DNA from: JAFDVL01 sp031398365
Lineage (GTDB): Bacteria > Acidobacteriota > Blastocatellia > RBC074
Assembly: GCA_031398365.1 (NCBI GenBank)
Contig: JANNND010000140.1
Coordinates: forward strand, 1 to 5,525
Direction: 5' to 3'
DNA: 5,525 nt
This document shows positions 1 to 5,247 of this stretch, piece by piece. The notes beneath the pieces were generated by a model. It was given only the letters and a program-made list of their open reading frames with translations, searched no databases and was not told the origin of the DNA. Position 1 is the first letter of the stretch; every line of letters begins with the position of its first letter. The position numbers and the translations under genes were made by a program.

Positions 1-280
1 TTTGCCCTTCCCGATCTGTGAACTCCGTTTGGCGCAGGCGGCCTTCGATATACACCTGCTTGCCTTTCGAAAGATACTGATTGGCAACTTCTGCCTGTTT
101 TCCCCACAACGTGATCTTGAACCAGGTCGTGATGTCTTGCGAGTCATTGCCACCGCCGCCGGAACGACGTTCAGAAGTCGCCACGGAAAAGTCGCAGACT
201 GCCGTACCCTGTGGCGTATAGCGCAATACGGGGTCTCTGCCGAGGTGGCCAACGATAGTGATTTTATTAAAAGATGACAT
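1..280 (-). CDS. ssb: Single-stranded DNA-binding protein SSB (5' part only, C-terminus off window)
   Basis: SSB coats single-stranded DNA during replication, recombination and repair. The 93 visible residues, starting MSSFNKITIVGHLGRDP, form most of a bacterial SSB OB fold. Recognisable pieces are the first strand and 'GHLGRDPVLRYTPQG' (residues 11-25), 'FSVATSERR' (31-39), 'TTWFKITLWGKQAE' (51-64, including W53 and W59 typical of DNA-stacking aromatics) and 'YLSKGKQVYIEGRLR' (69-83). A Gly-rich loop (GGGG, 41-44) sits between strands. The flexible tail and acidic tip that recruit partners lie past the left edge. The ATG at 280-278 is preceded by AAGGAG at a 7-nt spacing. The gene lies 22 bp downstream of the cpoB-like gene on the same strand, so the two are probably co-transcribed. 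I saw no separate promoter in the 22-bp gap. Family assignment is secure; whether this is the only SSB of the genome cannot be seen. Confidence 0.96.
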   Translation of the reverse strand, partial: MSSFNKITIVGHLGRDPVLRYTPQGTAVCDFSVATSERRSGGGGNDSQDITTWFKITLWGKQAEVANQYLSKGKQVYIEGRLRQTEFTDREGQ

Positions 281-287
281 AGCTACG

Positions 288-293
288 CTCCTT
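288..293 (-). promoter_or_regulatory. Ribosome binding site of ssb
   Basis: Read on the minus strand, AAGGAG lies 7 nt upstream of the ssb ATG. It is a strong Shine-Dalgarno match and fixes the ssb start. It falls wholly in the short gap after the cpoB stop codon, so ssb has its own efficient initiation signal within the operon. Confidence 0.85.
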
Positions 294-302
294 CGATAAT
301 GG

Positions 303-1184
303 TTAGTTGTTTGGTCGTGACCGGGGTTTCGCGGATGATTTGGGCGCTGCTGGAACATTGGGATTTTCCCCCAGCCGTTCCAGTTCCTGACGTGCCTGGG
401 CGGCCTCGGTGGCATTTGGCGCACTGGCAATCACCATCCGTAAAGTGGCGACTCCCTCTTCGCGCCGTTCCAGATAGAGCAGAGCCAGTCCCTTCTTAAA
501 TTGGGCGGCGGTGGTTTTGTCGCCAGTGGGATAGGCGGACAGGAGGCGTTCATATTCCGCTAACGCCTCGGCATACCTCATTTGCGCAAACAGCCCTTCC
601 CCAATCCAGAATTGAGCATTGTCGGCTGCTTCGGTGCTGCCATATGCTTCGACATAGCGACGAAAATTGGCAATCGCCTCGTCATATTTGCTTTGGGTGT
701 GTTGGGTGTAGGCAAAGGCGTAAAGCTGTTCAGGATTCTCGAAGCGCGGTGGCGTCGTATCTTTTTTTCGCTCGTCTTCCTGCCGCTGTTTTGCCTGTTG
801 TTCCATGACTCCCTTAAGCGTACTGATCTGGCTGGAAATTTGATCCAGTCGTCGGTCTGTTTGTGTGGCCTGTTCCGACAAGCGGTTGATTTTGGTACTG
901 GCTCCGCTCAGATTGTTGCTTTGCGTCGTTTGCGAAAACTTGATCGCTTCCTCAATGGAACTGAGCGAGCGCAAAGTCGTTTCGGAATTATCTGTGACTT
1001 TTTGAATCAAGGTAACGGATTGACCCGTCGATTTATCAAAAGATTCCTGTAAATCTCGAACTTGCTTTTGTAAGACTAGAATCTCGCCCTGCAGGCGGAT
1101 AATCAGGTCTTTGTCGCTGCTCATATTGGCACCTAAGGCGAAGATGAGAATTACGAGAAAAATAATTGGGCTGTAACGCTTCAT
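303..1184 (-). CDS. cpoB: CpoB/YbgF-like periplasmic protein: signal peptide, coiled coil, C-terminal TPRs
   Basis: This 293-residue protein resembles CpoB (YbgF), which in E. coli acts in the periplasm, trimerises through a coiled coil, binds TolA and coordinates PBP1B with the Tol-Pal machine during constriction. Residues 1-20 (Lys-Arg, then a hydrophobic run ending FALGAN) look like a Sec signal with a plausible cut after ALG. There is no lipobox cysteine, so it should be soluble or N-terminally anchored rather than a lipoprotein. Residues about 25-140 are Gln/Ser/Lys-rich, heptad-like coiled coil. Three TPR-like units follow (about 149-182, 184-221, 223-257), including 'KYDEAIANFRRYV' and 'RYAEALAEYERLL', then a Pro/Ser/Lys-rich tail. 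The frame is open 12 codons further upstream, but ATG 1184 has GGAGG just before it and starts the signal peptide directly. No tol or pal gene is adjacent; ssb follows in the same operon. It could instead be a generic TPR protein of the same architecture. Confidence 0.82.
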   Translation of the reverse strand: MKRYSPIIFLVILIFALGANMSSDKDLIIRLQGEILVLQKQVRDLQESFDKSTGQSVTLIQKVTDNSETTLRSLSSIEEAIKFSQTTQSNNLSGASTKINRLSEQATQTDRRLDQISSQISTLKGVMEQQAKQRQEDERKKDTTPPRFENPEQLYAFAYTQHTQSKYDEAIANFRRYVEAYGSTEAADNAQFWIGEGLFAQMRYAEALAEYERLLSAYPTGDKTTAAQFKKGLALLYLERREEGVATLRMVIASAPNATEAAQARQELERLGENPNVPAAPKSSAKPRSRPNN

Positions 1185-1188
1185 AGTT

Positions 1189-1193
1189 CCTCC
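1189..1193 (-). promoter_or_regulatory. Ribosome binding site selecting the cpoB start at 1184
   Basis: Minus-strand GGAGG (within TGGAGGAACT) ends 4 nt before the ATG at 1184. No comparable signal precedes the in-frame ATG at 1220. This decides the start in favour of the shorter protein, which also places the signal peptide at the very N-terminus. Confidence 0.8.
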
Positions 1194-1259
1194 ATCTTTG
1201 TAAACAAATTTGGTTGGCACGATCGTTTGACTTAATAGGGGACGATAGATGCAAAGATG

Positions 1260-1289
1260 AATATAATCACAGCCTAGACGTCATGTAAA
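1260..1289 (-). promoter_or_regulatory. Candidate sigma-70-type promoter for the cpoB-ssb operon
   Basis: On the minus strand, TTTACA (1289-1284, five of six matches to TTGACA) and TATATT (1265-1260, five of six to TATAAT) are separated by 18 bp. The predicted start is near 1253, giving a leader of about 70 nt before the cpoB ATG. It is the best promoter-like pair in the divergent region. No transcript data support it. Confidence 0.5.
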
Positions 1290-1300
1290 ATCCCTGTGGC

Positions 1301-1329
1301 TTAATTTCCCGAAATCTATCTGCTAGACT
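1301..1329 (+). promoter_or_regulatory. Weak candidate promoter for recN
   Basis: TTAATT (1301-1306) and TAGACT (1324-1329) are spaced by 17 bp, and a TG at 1321-1322 gives an extended -10 (TGC-TAGACT). Both hexamers are only partial consensus matches, as expected of an activated or repressed promoter, but also of chance. The -10 lies entirely inside the dyad at 1321-1333. The predicted start is near 1336, leaving a leader of about 50 nt before recN. Confidence 0.3.
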
Positions 1330-1333
1330 AGCA
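1321..1333. promoter_or_regulatory. Perfect dyad TGCTAG-A-CTAGCA upstream of recN, candidate operator
   Basis: Two exact 6-bp inverted arms flank a single central A. The dyad covers the proposed recN -10 hexamer, where a repressor would block transcription. recN is an SOS gene in several well-studied bacteria, so a LexA-type operator is one possibility. However, the motif matches neither the E. coli box (CTGT-N8-ACAG) nor the Bacillus box (GAAC-N4-GTTC). The regulator is unknown, and the site could be coincidental. Confidence 0.35.
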
Positions 1334-1340
1334 CCGAAAA

Positions 1341-1352
1341 GCGTCGTGACGC
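1341..1352. repeat. Small dyad GCGTC-GT-GACGC in the recN leader
   Basis: Exact 5-bp inverted arms flank a 2-bp centre. It lies 7 bp after the dyad at 1321-1333 and 36 bp before the recN start. As DNA it could be an operator half of a paired site. As RNA, the two-base centre forbids the full stem but allows a short GCG/CGC hairpin. There is no T-run, so it is not a terminator. Confidence 0.3.
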
Positions 1353-1388
1353 AGAGAGAGAAAACTATCAACATCGGTTAAGAAATGC

Positions 1389-3107
1389 ATGATAAAACTT
1401 CTGAGTATTACCAACTTAGCGGTCATCAGTCACTTACAAGTGGAATTTGGAGCGGGTCTTAATATTTTGAGCGGCGAAACAGGGGCTGGCAAATCCATCA
1501 TTTTGGCAGCCTTAGGTTTGTTATTAGGCGAGCGCGCCTCTCAGGATATGCTGCGCACCGGGGAGTCCAAAGCAGTCGTGGAGGGTGTGTTTGAGATCGA
1601 AGGGAACTCGCCGTTAGGGCAATTGCTGGAGGACTCCGGCATCGAAAGTGAAGGGACGGATTTAATTATCCGCCGTGAAATCGTTGCCAATGGGCGGGGC
1701 AAGGTTTTTGTCAACAATCAGGCCGCCACCCTTAACGTCTTAAAGGCCGTGCAGCCTCATATCATTGATGTCCACGGACAAGGAGAGCAGCAAAGTCTAT
1801 TGCTTACCAGTGTTCAGACCAATCTGCTGGATGCGTTTGCCGGATGCGGTACATTGCGACAACAGGTCGAAATCCAATTTGAGCAACTCAATCAAATCGC
1901 GCGCCAATTGGATGAATCAAAACGGTCTGAATCGGAACGCTTACAAATGCTGGATTTACTTGAGTACCAGATGAAGGAAATTGAGGGCATCTCCCCGCTC
2001 GCCAATGAAGATGAAGAATTGGAAACCGAGCGACGAATTTTGGTGAACGCGGAGCGGCTGGCCTCTTTTTGTGAGGAAATTAATCAGCTTCTTTATGATG
2101 AGGATGACGCGGCGCTCAGCAAATTAAGTCTGGCAGGGCGGCGTATAGATGAATTGGCAGAGATTGATTCGCAGTTTCACACCCAAAGTGAGCAATTAAC
2201 TTCTGTGAAGTATGTTCTTGAGGATATTGCTTTTGCCGTGCGCGACTTCGCCAGCAAAATTACCTATTCTCCCGAACGGCTACAGTGGGTGACGGATCGC
2301 CTTTCTGCCTTAGACCGTCTAAAGCGGAAATATGGTGGAGTCTTGGGTGAGGTTATAAGTCACCTCAACACGTTGCAGGTAAGATACCGTGAACTAAAGA
2401 ATAATGATGACCATAAAGCGGCTTTGCTCGAAGCCTTGCAGAAGGCAATGAAGGCATATGATACCTTTGCCACCAAGTTAACTGAAGTGCGAAAACAAGC
2501 TGCGAAAGAACTTGAAGGAAAGCTGAAGAAAGACCTTTCAGCAGTTGCTTTAGAGAAATCACAATTCATGATTCACTTTAATCGGCCTGCCGGGGGGAAC
2601 AGTTTTTCTCAATTACAACAGCAAGTTGCTTCAGAAATGCAGGAAAGCATCTTTAGTAAAATAGGTAAGGAAGTGGTTGAGTTCTATTTTTCTGCTAATA
2701 AAGGAGAGGAGCCGCGACCTATGAGTGCTGTCGCATCGGGGGGGGAACTCTCCCGCTTGATGCTCATCCTGAAAACCAATATTGCGCCCACCCCCTATCC
2801 TCGTACCTTGGTGTTTGATGAAGTGGATACAGGGATAGGAGGGAGAGTCGCAGATGCAGTGGGGGTGCGATTGCAAAGGTTATCCCAGTCCAATCAAGTG
2901 CTTTGTGTCACGCATCAGGCGCAAATTGCCCGGTATGCAGATGTTCATTTACAGGTAGCGAAGGAAGTGAAAGGCCAGCGGACTGTGACCAAAGTAAATA
3001 AACTTGCAGCGCAAGAAAAAATTGAAGAGTTGGCGCGGATGATGGCTGGGGCTGGAGTTACAACGGTAACACGTCAGCATGCAGAAGAGATGTTAACTCG
3101 CAGATGA
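1389..3107 (+). CDS. recN: DNA repair protein RecN (SMC-like ATPase)
   Basis: RecN is a cytoplasmic, SMC-related ATPase that acts early in double-strand-break repair, gathering or holding DNA ends and sister chromatids for RecA-dependent recombination. The 572 residues are close to normal family length. The N-terminal ATPase half carries Walker A GETGAGKS (29-36), followed by the family-typical 'NGRGKVFVNNQ' (101-111) and 'DVHGQGEQQSL' (127-137). A charged coiled-coil arm spans about 155-385, with a short turn around ISPLANEDEELE (201-212). The C-terminal half has the ABC signature SGGELSR (450-456), Walker B with the catalytic acid in TLVFDEVD (473-480), and the switch histidine in VLCVTHQAQIA (H509). 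All motifs are intact. The start at 1389 gives the classic opening 'MIKLLSITNLAVI', but no good Shine-Dalgarno precedes it, suggesting modest initiation. It is transcribed divergently from cpoB; dyads and a weak promoter candidate lie upstream. Eight Gs encode the signature glycines. Confidence 0.98.
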   Translation: MIKLLSITNLAVISHLQVEFGAGLNILSGETGAGKSIILAALGLLLGERASQDMLRTGESKAVVEGVFEIEGNSPLGQLLEDSGIESEGTDLIIRREIVANGRGKVFVNNQAATLNVLKAVQPHIIDVHGQGEQQSLLLTSVQTNLLDAFAGCGTLRQQVEIQFEQLNQIARQLDESKRSESERLQMLDLLEYQMKEIEGISPLANEDEELETERRILVNAERLASFCEEINQLLYDEDDAALSKLSLAGRRIDELAEIDSQFHTQSEQLTSVKYVLEDIAFAVRDFASKITYSPERLQWVTDRLSALDRLKRKYGGVLGEVISHLNTLQVRYRELKNNDDHKAALLEALQKAMKAYDTFATKLTEVRKQAAKELEGKLKKDLSAVALEKSQFMIHFNRPAGGNSFSQLQQQVASEMQESIFSKIGKEVVEFYFSANKGEEPRPMSAVASGGELSRLMLILKTNIAPTPYPRTLVFDEVDTGIGGRVADAVGVRLQRLSQSNQVLCVTHQAQIARYADVHLQVAKEVKGQRTVTKVNKLAAQEKIEELARMMAGAGVTTVTRQHAEEMLTRR

Positions 3108-3147
3108 AGGCTCATTTTCATAAATACTTGTACCAGCAACGAGTTAG

Positions 3148-3178
3148 TTACATTTGTTGAGAAATATCATAAGATAAT
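3148..3178 (+). promoter_or_regulatory. Weak candidate promoter for miaB-DUF151
   Basis: GATAAT (3173-3178) matches five of six bases of the -10 consensus. The nearest -35-like hexamer is TTACAT (3148-3153) at a rather long 19-bp spacing. TATCAT at 3165-3170 is an alternative -10 without a good partner. A promoter in this 119-bp gap is plausible because the gap is long for read-through alone. The exact hexamers are uncertain. The last base of the -10 is the first base of the parS-like site. Confidence 0.25.
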
Positions 3179-3193
3179 GTTACACGTGAAATA
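3178..3193. promoter_or_regulatory. parS: parS centromere-like site (ParB binding site)
   Basis: TGTTACACGTGAAATA matches the conserved chromosomal parS consensus TGTTNCACGTGAAACA at 14 of 15 defined positions; only the T at 3192 replaces C. The invariant core CACGTG and the flanking GAAA are intact. In most bacteria ParB nucleates on such 16-bp sites, spreads along DNA, loads SMC/condensin and is acted on by ParA to segregate the origin region. The site lies in the recN-miaB intergenic gap, 33 bp before the miaB start and about 2 kb before parA. Each fact is read directly from the sequence; that ParB binds here is inferred. No second CACGTG was found in the window. Confidence 0.85.
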
Positions 3194-3213
3194 GCTTTGT
3201 TCAGGCTATGATT

Positions 3214-3219
3214 AAGGTG
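3214..3219 (+). promoter_or_regulatory. Ribosome binding site of miaB
   Basis: AAGGTG lies 7 nt before the ATG at 3227 and is a near-consensus Shine-Dalgarno. It supports this ATG, which also opens the typical MiaB N-terminus MKKVYIETHGCQMN. Confidence 0.7.
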
Positions 3220-3226
3220 AAGCGAG

Positions 3227-4591
3227 ATGAAAAAAGTCTATATTGAGACGCATGGCTGTCAGATGAATGTCCACGATAGTGAGAAAGCCTTATCTGCGCT
3301 GGCCCCGCTTGAATATGTCGCCGTGGCTGATCCCGCCGAAGCAGATTTGATTCTGCTTAACACATGTATGGTTCGCGAGAAACCAGAACAGAAGGTTTTT
3401 AAGCGGATTGACCTGCTCAAGCAGGAGCAAATTCGGATGCAGGGTAAACAGGCGATGTTCGGTATTATGGGGTGTGTGGCGCAGGCTGAAGCGGAGCGCA
3501 TTTTCGAGCGCAGTCCTGCTGTGCAGATCGTTCTGGGTACACAATCTATTGCTAAACTGCCGCAACTTGTAGAGCAGATTGAGCAAGGATTTCCGCGTTC
3601 CATTGATGTAACTTTAACCAAAGACGCACAGTTTTTTGAGCTTAGTCCGACAACCAGACAGACGAATCAAATCGCGTATGTTTCGATCATTGAGGGATGC
3701 AATAAGTTTTGTTCATACTGCATTGTCCCGTTCACGCGAGGGCGTGAGCGCAGTCGGCCCGCTGACAGTATTTTAGCGGAGGTGCAAGGCTTAGCCTCTC
3801 AAGGATATAAGGAAGTCCATTTGCTCGGCCAAAACGTCAACAGTTATGGACTTAGTGGCCAGTATCGGGGCAATCAACCAGGCAAAGTTCCGACTCCCCG
3901 AACCACGGAAATTACCTTCGCCAACTTGCTGACAGCAGTAGCAGAAAACGGTGGCGTCCCGCGGATCAAATATCTGACTTCGTATCCACGGGATTTTGAT
4001 CAGGAGATTATCCGCGTGATGGATGAGCAGAAAAATCTTTGTGAATGGGTGCATTTACCTGCTCAGTCGGGCAGTGATCGCATTTTAAAGCGGATGCGCC
4101 GCGGGTATACATTTCAGGAATACATGAGCAAAATCGCTTTTATTAAAGCGGCGCAAAAAGATTATTCCATCACAGGGGATGTGATTGTGGGCTTCCCCGG
4201 TGAAACGGAACAGGACTTTCTGGAAACTCTGCGGCTGGTCGCAGAGGTAGAATATGATGGACTGTTTATTTTCCAATACTCCGCCCGGCCCAATACTGCC
4301 GCGTTGGCCTATGAAGAGACTGTGCCGGAAACTGTTAAGACGGAGCGCTTGATGAAAATCGTAGAGTTACAGAATCGTATTCAGCAGCGTCGGTATGAGC
4401 GTTATGTGGGGCGCACGGTGGAGGTCCTAGTCGAAGGGATCAGTGCGAAATCGGAGCATGAATATGCGGGGCATTCGCGTTGTCAAAAAACTGTTAACTT
4501 TGCCAAAGAGAAGTGTGAGATCGGCGAGCTGGTATACGTGAAAATTGATCGGGCTGGAAAGAATAGTCTGCACGGTCAGCTTGTGTCATAA
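3227..4591 (+). CDS. miaB: tRNA-2-methylthio-N6-dimethylallyladenosine synthase MiaB
   Basis: MiaB is a radical-SAM methylthiotransferase that adds a methylthio group at C2 of N6-isopentenyladenosine-37 in tRNAs reading UNN codons, improving anticodon pairing and frame maintenance. The 454 residues match family length. The N-terminal UPF0004 domain has three cluster cysteines in context: ETHGCQMN (C11), NTCMVREKPEQKV (C47) and GIMGCVAQ (C83). The radical-SAM domain has CNKFCSYC (C158, C162, C165), followed by 'IVPFTRGRERSRP' and 'EVHLLGQNVNSYG', typical of MiaB rather than MtaB or RimO. The C-terminal TRAM domain covers about 391-454. After NVNSYG, residues 208-229 form a polar, Pro/Gly-rich loop longer than I recall in E. 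coli MiaB, probably harmless. The gene follows recN by 119 bp and precedes the DUF151 gene by 39 bp, so miaB-DUF151 is a likely operon. Both iron-sulfur sites look complete. Confidence 0.97.
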   Translation: MKKVYIETHGCQMNVHDSEKALSALAPLEYVAVADPAEADLILLNTCMVREKPEQKVFKRIDLLKQEQIRMQGKQAMFGIMGCVAQAEAERIFERSPAVQIVLGTQSIAKLPQLVEQIEQGFPRSIDVTLTKDAQFFELSPTTRQTNQIAYVSIIEGCNKFCSYCIVPFTRGRERSRPADSILAEVQGLASQGYKEVHLLGQNVNSYGLSGQYRGNQPGKVPTPRTTEITFANLLTAVAENGGVPRIKYLTSYPRDFDQEIIRVMDEQKNLCEWVHLPAQSGSDRILKRMRRGYTFQEYMSKIAFIKAAQKDYSITGDVIVGFPGETEQDFLETLRLVAEVEYDGLFIFQYSARPNTAALAYEETVPETVKTERLMKIVELQNRIQQRRYERYVGRTVEVLVEGISAKSEHEYAGHSRCQKTVNFAKEKCEIGELVYVKIDRAGKNSLHGQLVS

Positions 4592-4630
4592 AATCAGAGG
4601 TTGCTACGCAGCTTGGAAAGCAGGATGATT

Positions 4631-5125
4631 ATGGAATTAGAAATGAAAATTCGCGGATTACTGATGGATCCGACTACAAATTCACCGATCGTGATTCTGA
4701 AAGATATTCATAGTGAAGCGATGTTGCCGATCTGGGTTGGCCCCTTTGAAGCGAATTCGATTGCTTCAGAAATCGAAAAAATCGCGCCGCCGCGCCCGAT
4801 GACGCATGACCTGCTCAGAAATGCCATCAATCTGTTCGGCGCTGAAGTGCATCGGATCGTGGTGACGGAATTACGTGATAATACCTTTTACGCGGTCATC
4901 GAGATGGAATGGCAAGGGAATCGGATGATCTTAGATGCCCGACCCAGTGATGCGATTGCACTGGCGCTGCGGGCCGACTGCCCCATCTTTGTCAATGAAG
5001 AGGTACTAAAATCTTCCCAGAACGCCGGACTGGCAGACACGGATGATATTGAGAACTTCGAGACGGATGATGAGGAAGTAGAGTGGCCGGAGGAACTGGA
5101 TGATATCAGCGATTATAAGATGTAA
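4631..5125 (+). CDS. DUF151 / 'bifunctional nuclease' family protein
   Basis: This 164-residue protein belongs to the DUF151 (BFN, 'bifunctional nuclease') family. Some plant members are reported to cleave both DNA and RNA; the bacterial role is poorly defined, so no pathway is assigned. Conserved blocks are 'TTNSPIVILKD' (15-25), 'LPIWVGPFEANSIA' (32-45), 'RPMTHDLL' (55-62), 'LRDNTFYAVI' (81-90) and 'DARPSDAIALALR' (102-114). Residues 136-164 form a very acidic tail (15 of 29 are Asp or Glu) ending DYKM; with the domain complete before it, the tail may be a regulatory or interaction segment. The frame is open back to TTG 4601 and also contains ATG 4625. I prefer ATG 4631 because it gives MELEMKIRGLL, which matches family starts I know, and AGG lies 6 nt upstream. 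The gene starts 39 bp after miaB. Start choice is moderately sure; the family is sure. Confidence 0.9.
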   Translation: MELEMKIRGLLMDPTTNSPIVILKDIHSEAMLPIWVGPFEANSIASEIEKIAPPRPMTHDLLRNAINLFGAEVHRIVVTELRDNTFYAVIEMEWQGNRMILDARPSDAIALALRADCPIFVNEEVLKSSQNAGLADTDDIENFETDDEEVEWPEELDDISDYKM

Positions 5126-5161
5126 GGTGCGGATATATTTGGCAGACGCCGTCGCAGGAAG

Positions 5162-5190
5162 TTGACAAGCTCATTACTCTTGCATAAGCT
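5162..5190 (+). promoter_or_regulatory. Candidate promoter for parA
   Basis: A perfect -35 hexamer TTGACA (5162-5167) is followed after 17 bp by TAAGCT (5185-5190), only a three-of-six -10 match. CATAAG at 15-bp spacing is an alternative. The predicted start near 5197 gives a leader of about 50 nt to the TTG at 5248. The 122-bp gap after DUF151 is consistent with parA having its own promoter. Confidence 0.4.
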
Positions 5191-5226
5191 GCCGCGCAGC
5201 AAACCGGAATCCAACAAAATAAGCTG
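5184..5226. repeat. Direct repeat ATAAGCTG upstream of parA
   Basis: The octamer ATAAGCTG occurs at 5184-5191 and 5219-5226, 35 bp start to start. The first copy overlaps the proposed -10 and the second lies 22 bp before the parA start. It could be a pair of regulator sites, but an 8-bp repeat in a gap this size may be chance. Confidence 0.25.
5188..5200. repeat. Dyad GCTGC-CGC-GCAGC at the proposed parA transcription start
   Basis: Exact 5-bp GC-rich arms flank a 3-bp centre. The dyad begins inside the proposed -10 and spans the predicted start site, which is an operator-like position. In RNA it would form a short hairpin, but no T-run follows, so it is not a rho-independent terminator for the DUF151 gene. 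Confidence 0.35.
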
Positions 5227-5234
5227 AGAAACTT

Positions 5235-5239
5235 GAGGA
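5235..5239 (+). promoter_or_regulatory. Ribosome binding site selecting the parA TTG start
   Basis: GAGGA lies 8 nt upstream of the TTG at 5248. The other in-frame options, CTG 5224 and TTG 5233, have no Shine-Dalgarno at a workable distance, and no in-frame ATG exists before the Walker A motif. This makes TTG 5248 the best start. Confidence 0.6.
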
Positions 5240-5247
5240 AAAGCGCA

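Noticed and set aside
2..277. A 91-codon plus-strand open frame at the left edge.
   Set aside because: It is antisense to ssb, whose OB-fold motifs and ribosome binding site are clear.
582..1052. A 156-codon plus-strand open frame opposite the cpoB-like gene.
   Set aside because: It is antisense to a gene with a clear signal peptide, coiled coil and TPRs. Its translation has no recognisable motif.
1205..1226. Short palindromes CAAATTTG (1205-1212) and ACGATCGT (1219-1226) in the cpoB leader.
   Set aside because: Both are 8-bp palindromes that do not extend further and have no clear positional relation to a promoter element; chance is a sufficient explanation.
1185..1388. Canonical LexA boxes (CTGT-N8-ACAG or GAAC-N4-GTTC) upstream of recN.
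   Set aside because: I looked for both on both strands and found none. A lone CTGT at 1294-1297 has no partner half.
2878..2888. DnaA-box-like TTATCCCAG in recN.
   Set aside because: It is a single imperfect match in coding sequence, with no cluster or AT-rich unwinding region, so there is no evidence of an origin inside this window.
3104..3121. Inverted repeat ATGAA/TTCAT at the end of recN as a terminator.
   Set aside because: The stem is only five AT-rich pairs, with no following T-run, so it is unlikely to terminate transcription.
3259..3621. Minus-strand open frames of 120 and 98 codons inside miaB.
   Set aside because: They are reverse-strand shadows of the conserved MiaB N-terminal domain, with low-complexity Ser/Cys-rich translations.
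4530..4545. A second parS-like sequence, TGGTATACGTGAAAAT, within miaB.
   Set aside because: It mismatches four of 15 defined positions, lacks the CACGTG core, and is explained by MiaB coding.
4601..4630. Upstream starts TTG 4601 and ATG 4625 for the DUF151 gene.
   Set aside because: They add residues absent from the family N-terminus as I know it, and ATG 4631 has AGG at a workable spacing. ATG 4625 cannot be fully excluded.
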